NCBI GenBank assembly: GCA_046317855.1
Contig: JBKCVM010000038.1
Coordinates: 1 to 36,536, forward strand
Source: CAIOHW01 sp046317855
GTDB lineage: Bacteria > Bdellovibrionota > UBA1018
DNA length: 36,536 nucleotides
Reading direction: 5' to 3'
This document shows positions 32,297 to 36,536 of the stretch, piece after piece. Under the pieces are notes generated by a model. The model saw only the letters and a program-made list of their open reading frames with translations. It searched no databases and was not told the DNA's origin. Within the stretch, counting starts at the first letter, position 1, and every line of letters begins with the position of its first letter. The position numbers and the translations under genes are program-made.

Positions 32297-33983
32297 AACC
32301 GTGCAGACCCCGCTCTTAGGATTTTCAGAAATTCGTCCGAGAATTCTGGATTCAGTCGTCTCGCGTACGCTCGAAGAGTTTTTTGCGTCTGGCAGCGGCG
32401 CTGCGCCCGAGCAGCTCTTGGGTGAGGCTCTGTATCTCGAGCGCCTGCGCATGAGGCATGGACGCGATAACCTCTGGACCCGGGGGCGCACGGTGCGCGA
32501 TCGAAAACTCTGGGGAGAGATTCAGTCGGGACTTCTGCGGCCGGCCGGACGCGTGGATCGAAAACAGCTCCTCGAAAAATCCATCCGACATTTTGCAGAA
32601 GAAATCGGTGGCCGATTTGATCCTCGAGTCTATCAGTTTGCGACGGGCGCAGTTCCTTACTTTTTTAACTGGATGTTCAATGCCGCCAGTCTCAAGCATT
32701 TCATGCCCTGGAAGCAAAAGGACCTGCTTCACCACCAGCTCAAGATTGGGGGTGAGGTCGATCACTTGAGAAAGCTTGCTACGAAGGGCACGATCCTTCT
32801 AGTACCCACCCATCAGAGCAATATCGATAGCGTGATGATTGGCTACATCATTTATCAGATGGGACTTGGGCCGTTTTCGTACGGCGCTGGGCTTAATCTG
32901 TTTCAGAATCCGCTCCTCAGTTTTTTTATGAGCAACCTGGGTGCGTACACTGTGGATCGGCGCAAGACCAATCTCATCTATAAGCAGACACTCAAGAACT
33001 ACAGTACTGCAATCCTCCGAGAAGGCGTGCACTCGATCTTTTTTCCGGGTGGCGGTCGGTCGCGTAGCGGAGCTATCGAGAGCAAGCTCAAGCTCGGACT
33101 TTTGGGGACAGCGCTGGATGCCCAGGTTGAAAACTTGATTGCGGGCCGGGAGCGCCCCAATGTCTACGTGGTGCCCATGGTGATGAGTTACCACTATGTG
33201 CTCGAGGCGGCCTCTCTTGTTGAGGACTATTTGGCAGAGGCGGGCAAGCACCGATACCTTGGGACTGATGACGAAGATACCTTTCAGCCCTTGAGGGTGG
33301 CTAAGTTTTTTTGGAAGCTCTTTTCAGCTCACTCAAAGGTCACGGTGCGTGTCGGCAAACCGCTCGATGTCTTTGGTAACTGTGTGGACGAAGAGGGGCG
33401 TTCGGTCGGGCCTAACGGGACGACGATCGACCCTAAGAGTTGGTTCACCACGCGTGGGGTTCTCTGTAAAAATCCTCAGCGCGACCGCGAGTACACTTTG
33501 AGGCTGGGTGCAAGTATCGTTGAGCGCTTTCATGCAGACAATACCGTCTTGAGCTCGCATCTGGTGGCGTTTAGCTATTTTGAGACGCTGCGCTCGCAGT
33601 ATCCGGATCTCGATCTTTACCGTTTTCTGCGCCTGAGCCCAGAGCAGAGGACGCTTTCATTTGAAAAGTTTAGGCAGGGATTAGAACGCCACCGAGAGCA
33701 ACTCCTAGCTAAAGCATCGAGCGGAGAGCTGCACCTTTGTCCTGAAATCACTGGGGATCCACTGAAAGACTCCGACGCTTGGATTCGTGAGGGCGTCCGA
33801 CAACTGGGACAGATGCACGATCTTGCCGTGCTCAAGATTGAAGGAGACGAAGTCACCACGGATGATTTGGGGCTTCTGTATTATTATCGAAACCGGCTGT
33901 CGGGCTATGGCCTCTCGCTCCGGTCTCACGAGCTTAAAGGCCAAATGAAAGGCGCCCATGACCGAAAAGGATTTTTGGCTTGA
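32289..33983 (+). CDS. PlsB-like glycerol-3-phosphate / 1-acylglycerol-3-phosphate acyltransferase
   Basis: A 564-residue protein with an acyltransferase core of the PlsB/PlsC superfamily: the HX4D catalytic motif HQSNID (H175, D180), AAGINL-like GAGLNLFQNP (199-208), DRRKTN, and the phosphate-binding motif FFPGGGRSRSG (251-261), equivalent to PlsB's VEGGRSRTG. Block spacing is closer to PlsB than to PlsC, although it is shorter than enterobacterial PlsB (about 800). It would transfer acyl groups to glycerol 3-phosphate at the inner membrane, and the next gene, gpsA, makes that substrate and overlaps it by 26 bases. The ATG at 32289 is chosen from reading frame and context; the upstream region is the 12-bp repeat array. 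Confidence 0.85.
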   Translation: MIETVQTPLLGFSEIRPRILDSVVSRTLEEFFASGSGAAPEQLLGEALYLERLRMRHGRDNLWTRGRTVRDRKLWGEIQSGLLRPAGRVDRKQLLEKSIRHFAEEIGGRFDPRVYQFATGAVPYFFNWMFNAASLKHFMPWKQKDLLHHQLKIGGEVDHLRKLATKGTILLVPTHQSNIDSVMIGYIIYQMGLGPFSYGAGLNLFQNPLLSFFMSNLGAYTVDRRKTNLIYKQTLKNYSTAILREGVHSIFFPGGGRSRSGAIESKLKLGLLGTALDAQVENLIAGRERPNVYVVPMVMSYHYVLEAASLVEDYLAEAGKHRYLGTDDEDTFQPLRVAKFFWKLFSAHSKVTVRVGKPLDVFGNCVDEEGRSVGPNGTTIDPKSWFTTRGVLCKNPQRDREYTLRLGASIVERFHADNTVLSSHLVAFSYFETLRSQYPDLDLYRFLRLSPEQRTLSFEKFRQGLERHREQLLAKASSGELHLCPEITGDPLKDSDAWIREGVRQLGQMHDLAVLKIEGDEVTTDDLGLLYYYRNRLSGYGLSLRSHELKGQMKGAHDRKGFLA

Positions 33984-34986
33984 TGCTCGTGTGTCGGTGA
34001 TTGGTGCGGGCACCTGGGGTACGGTGCTTGCGCAGCTTGCCGCCCAAAATTGCCGTGAAGTGAGAATGTGGACTCGCACTGAAGCGCAAGCCCGCCAAAT
34101 CAACGCTACCCGGATCAATGGAAAGTACGTTGAGGGGATGGCCCTTTCGCCCAAGATCCTTGCAGTGCACGAGATTGAGCGAGCTTTGGCGGCTGGCGAA
34201 GGAGGTGCCTCACTCGTGATCTGGGCGCTTCCGTCGGCGGTCACCCGCCAAATTTCGAGAGAAGTGGCCCCGCTTTTTAGTGGGCGAGAAATCGTAATCC
34301 ACGCAACCAAGGGCATTGAGATCGGGACCTTGAAACGCATGACTGAAATCTTAACCGAGGAGTTACCGGCGCCTCGAGTGGGAGTACTCTCGGGACCTAA
34401 TCTGGCGCTCGAAGTTTCGCGCGGAGAGCCTGCGGGTGCTGTGGTGGCTTCTCGATTCGACGAAGTCATCGAGGCGGGGCAGCGGCTACTGGCCTCTCGT
34501 CAGTTCAGGGTTTACTCCTCCCGCGATGTGATTGGGGTGGAGTGGGCCGGCACCCTAAAAAATGTTTTGGCCATTGCGGCCGGCGCCCTCGATGCGCTGG
34601 GGCTTGGGTGGAACGCTCGTTCGATGCTCATCACTCGAGGTTTGGCTGAAATGGTAAGGTTTGGCACTGCCCTCGGGGGTGAAGCGCAGACTTTTCTCGG
34701 GCTTGCCGGAATGGGGGATCTCATGGCCACCTGCGGCAGTCCGCTTTCACGCAATTACCGAGTCGGTGCCAGGCTAGCCAAAGGCGAGGAATTGTCGACC
34801 ATTCTGGAGACCTTGGGCACGACTGCTGAGGGGGTCAGCACCACCCGGACGATCAGTCGATTTGCCCGCGAACGTGGGATTTCGATGCCTATCTCGGAGG
34901 GGGTCAACGCCCTTCTCTCGGGAGGGGCAAGCGTGCAGCAGGCCATTGAAGCGCTCATGAATCGCCCCCAAGTTTCTGAGTTCTGA
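33958..34986 (+). CDS. gpsA: NAD(P)-dependent glycerol-3-phosphate dehydrogenase
   Basis: A 342-residue enzyme that reduces dihydroxyacetone phosphate to sn-glycerol 3-phosphate for phospholipid synthesis. Rossmann loop GAGTWG (16-21), IHATKGIEIGT, LSGPNLALEVSRGEP, the catalytic Lys K201 in GTLKNVLAIAAG, then GLAGMGDLMATC and SRNYRVG near the end. Length is typical (330-345). The ATG at 33958 overlaps the end of the PlsB-like gene by 26 bases, making a substrate-supply pair. It is followed by 22 bases and ribE. Confidence 0.96.
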   Translation: MTEKDFWLDARVSVIGAGTWGTVLAQLAAQNCREVRMWTRTEAQARQINATRINGKYVEGMALSPKILAVHEIERALAAGEGGASLVIWALPSAVTRQISREVAPLFSGREIVIHATKGIEIGTLKRMTEILTEELPAPRVGVLSGPNLALEVSRGEPAGAVVASRFDEVIEAGQRLLASRQFRVYSSRDVIGVEWAGTLKNVLAIAAGALDALGLGWNARSMLITRGLAEMVRFGTALGGEAQTFLGLAGMGDLMATCGSPLSRNYRVGARLAKGEELSTILETLGTTAEGVSTTRTISRFARERGISMPISEGVNALLSGGASVQQAIEALMNRPQVSEF

Positions 34987-35008
34987 AAAATTCTGCTATA
35001 GGAGGGCC

Positions 35009-35632
35009 ATGTTCACCGGACTGGTCACCGCTTGCTCGCCCGTGCTGGGGGTTGAGCCCGTTTTGGGCTCGCTGAGAATCCGCGCAAACAATCCTTACGG
35101 CGAGTTGGCCGTGGGAGAGAGTATTGCAGTCAACGGAGTGTGCCTCACAGTCGAGCGCCCGGACCTGAGAGAAGGTGGTTTAGGGGACTCAAGTCAAATG
35201 TCGTTTTTTGTGAGTCCCGAGACGCTGCGCCGAACGACGCTGGGAGGCCTTGAGCCTGGTTCGTTACTCAACTTGGAACGGGCGCTTCAGGCCTCGGATC
35301 GCTTGGGGGGTCATGTGGTTCAGGGGCATGTCGACGGAGTAGGAAAGATCGCGGCCATCGAGCAGGATGGAGATGCTTGGCGGCTCGAAGTAGAAATTCC
35401 TGGCGCGCTTTCTCGCTACTGTGTTTCTAAAGGCTCGATTTGCCTGGATGGGGTCAGTTTGACGATTAATGAGATCCTGCCGCCCGGAGACAAAATTTGG
35501 ATCCAGCTCATTCCGCATACTTTTAATGCCACGCGCTTTAGGCAGTCGTGTGTAGGGATGGGCATCAATGTCGAAGTCGATGTGGTGGCAAAATACGTGG
35601 AGCGCCTATGTCAGCCGTACTTAAAGCATTAG
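35009..35632 (+). CDS. ribE: Riboflavin synthase alpha chain
   Basis: A 207-residue two-barrel riboflavin synthase that dismutates two 6,7-dimethyl-8-ribityllumazine molecules. It opens with the canonical MFTGLV; the first barrel includes NGVCLTVE and ends near GHVVQGHVDGVG; the second includes YCVSKGSICLDGVSLTIN and IPHTFNATRF. ATG at 35009 has a perfect AGGAGG (35000-35005), although only three bases separate them. The stop overlaps the start of ribBA by 25 bases. No FMN riboswitch is visible in the short leader. Confidence 0.95.
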   Translation: MFTGLVTACSPVLGVEPVLGSLRIRANNPYGELAVGESIAVNGVCLTVERPDLREGGLGDSSQMSFFVSPETLRRTTLGGLEPGSLLNLERALQASDRLGGHVVQGHVDGVGKIAAIEQDGDAWRLEVEIPGALSRYCVSKGSICLDGVSLTINEILPPGDKIWIQLIPHTFNATRFRQSCVGMGINVEVDVVAKYVERLCQPYLKH

Positions 35633-36536
35633 AACAACTCCAAAACGGAAAAATGGTGATCCTTGTCGATGATGAAGATCGCGAAAACGAGGGAGACCTG
35701 GTTCTAGCAGCTGAGTTTGCCACGCCCCAATCCATCAACTTCATGGCCGGCCAAGCGCGCGGACTCATTTGCTTGGCGCTTGAATCAAGCCGAGTGGATG
35801 CTCTTGGGCTTGAAATGATGGCTCCGCGAAATCGCTCGCCCAGACAGACTGCTTTCACAGTTTCAATCGAAGCGCGCGAAGGGGTGACTACCGGAATTTC
35901 TGCTCAAGACCGTGCACACACGATTCGTGTTGCAGTGGATCCTGAGACCCGGCCCTCAGATCTGATTTCTCCGGGCCATATTTTTCCGCTGCGTGCGCTC
36001 GAAGGCGGGGTTCTCGTGCGCGCCGGTCACACCGAGGGGTCTGTGGATTTGGCCCGGCTTGCAGGTTTGAAACCTGCGTCGGTCATCTGTGAGATCATGA
36101 ATGAGGACGGATCCATGGCTCGTCGTCCGGACCTCGAGGCCTTTGGAAAAAAACATGGGCTTCCGATCGTGAGCATCAAAGAAGTGATTGCGTACCGAAT
36201 GGAGCGCGACAGTTTGGTTGAAGAAGTGGCCAAGACCCGCCTTCCTTCGGCCTTTGGTGCATCAGAGTTTGAGATCCACGCGTTTCAAAGCAGAATCGAT
36301 GGCACCGAGCACTTAGCGCTCGTGCACGGGGATTTTGAAAAACCGTCGGATGAGCCTGCGCTGGTCCGGGTCCATTCCGAGTGTCTCACGGGTGACGCGC
36401 TGGGGTCTTTGCGGTGCGACTGTGGAGCTCAGCTTCAGGCTGCGCTTCGGCAGATTTCGGAGTCTCCCCGTGGAGTACTGATCTACATGCGGAGACACGA
36501 AGGCAGGGGGATTGGTCTAGTGAATAAGCTCAAAGC
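35608..36536 (+). CDS. ribBA: Bifunctional DHBP synthase / GTP cyclohydrolase II (partial, runs off right edge)
   Basis: About 310 codons are visible before the window ends. Residues 1-200 are 3,4-dihydroxy-2-butanone 4-phosphate synthase: DDEDRENEGDL (21-31), RQTAFTVSIEA, SPGHIFPLRA, and AGHTEGSVDLA. From about 205 it is GTP cyclohydrolase II with the zinc ligands C259, C270 and C272 in SECLTGDALGSLRCDCG and MRRHEGRGIGL at the edge. The two activities supply both branches of riboflavin synthesis; with ribE this is a riboflavin operon. The DHBP half keeps its metal and acid residues. ATG at 35608 lies inside the end of ribE. The missing C-terminus should add about 90 residues. Confidence 0.95.
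   Translation, partial: MSAVLKALEQLQNGKMVILVDDEDRENEGDLVLAAEFATPQSINFMAGQARGLICLALESSRVDALGLEMMAPRNRSPRQTAFTVSIEAREGVTTGISAQDRAHTIRVAVDPETRPSDLISPGHIFPLRALEGGVLVRAGHTEGSVDLARLAGLKPASVICEIMNEDGSMARRPDLEAFGKKHGLPIVSIKEVIAYRMERDSLVEEVAKTRLPSAFGASEFEIHAFQSRIDGTEHLALVHGDFEKPSDEPALVRVHSECLTGDALGSLRCDCGAQLQAALRQISESPRGVLIYMRRHEGRGIGLVNKLK

Noticed and set aside
33705..34469. Minus-strand frame opposite the PlsB-like/gpsA junction
   Set aside because: It is Ser/Thr/Pro-rich and antisense to two recognised genes.
34987..35008. FMN riboswitch before ribE
   Set aside because: The gap is 22 bases, far too short, and holds only the ribosome binding site.
1..36536. Mobile elements, CRISPR arrays, tRNA or rRNA genes
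   Set aside because: No transposase or integrase motifs, no regularly spaced repeats and no tRNA-like cloverleaf were noticed by eye; a covariance-model scan was not possible here.

Overview
The window is a gene-dense, roughly 55% GC stretch of a Gram-negative bacterial chromosome. No gene-free gap exceeds 75 bases, many neighbours overlap by 4 to 35 bases, and TTG and GTG starts are common. The envelope genes, a PlsB-like acyltransferase next to gpsA, and a two-gene methionine synthesis locus would suit a deltaproteobacterial or Bdellovibrio-like lineage. That assignment is an impression from gene content, not something the sequence proves.

Bases 1 to about 14,800 form a surface-polysaccharide locus, mostly on the minus strand. 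It contains a sialic-acid-synthase-family gene (neuB-like) followed by a HAD phosphatase cut by the window edge, an FkbM methyltransferase, and a lone plus-strand zinc-finger sugar methyltransferase. It also holds a CDP-sugar pathway: rfbF (glucose-1-phosphate cytidylyltransferase), rfbG (CDP-glucose 4,6-dehydratase), rfbH (PMP/Fe-S 3-dehydrase, signature residues intact), a TPP-dependent acetolactate-synthase-like enzyme and an SDR reductase. This set matches the logic of yersiniose-type branched 3,6-dideoxysugar synthesis. A GtrB/ArnC-like glycosyltransferase and two large membrane proteins accompany it.

Bases 14,823 to 20,836 are a plus-strand run of four polytopic membrane glycosyltransferase-like genes. 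Two are clear paralogues (GDFPLNDDW/GNFPLNDDW proteins) and one is GT87-like. A second GT87-like paralogue sits at 27.5-28.7 kb next to a DPM1-like glycosyltransferase. Polyprenyl-phosphate-sugar synthases (GT2) feeding GT-C membrane transferases is the likely theme.

Bases 20,906 to 26,512 interrupt that run with methionine/one-carbon genes: a fused homocysteine methyltransferase-methylenetetrahydrofolate reductase and a full-length cobalamin-dependent MetH, with zero bases between them. A strong hairpin directly abuts the start codon of the first gene. A small GTG-started gene overlaps the end of metH.

Bases 28,733 to 36,536 are housekeeping genes in one direction: valS, thiamine pyrophosphokinase, a PlsB-like acyltransferase preceded by a 12-bp triplicated repeat that encodes a possible leader peptide, gpsA, ribE, and ribBA running off the right edge. 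No tRNA, rRNA, CRISPR array, insertion sequence or integrase was seen.
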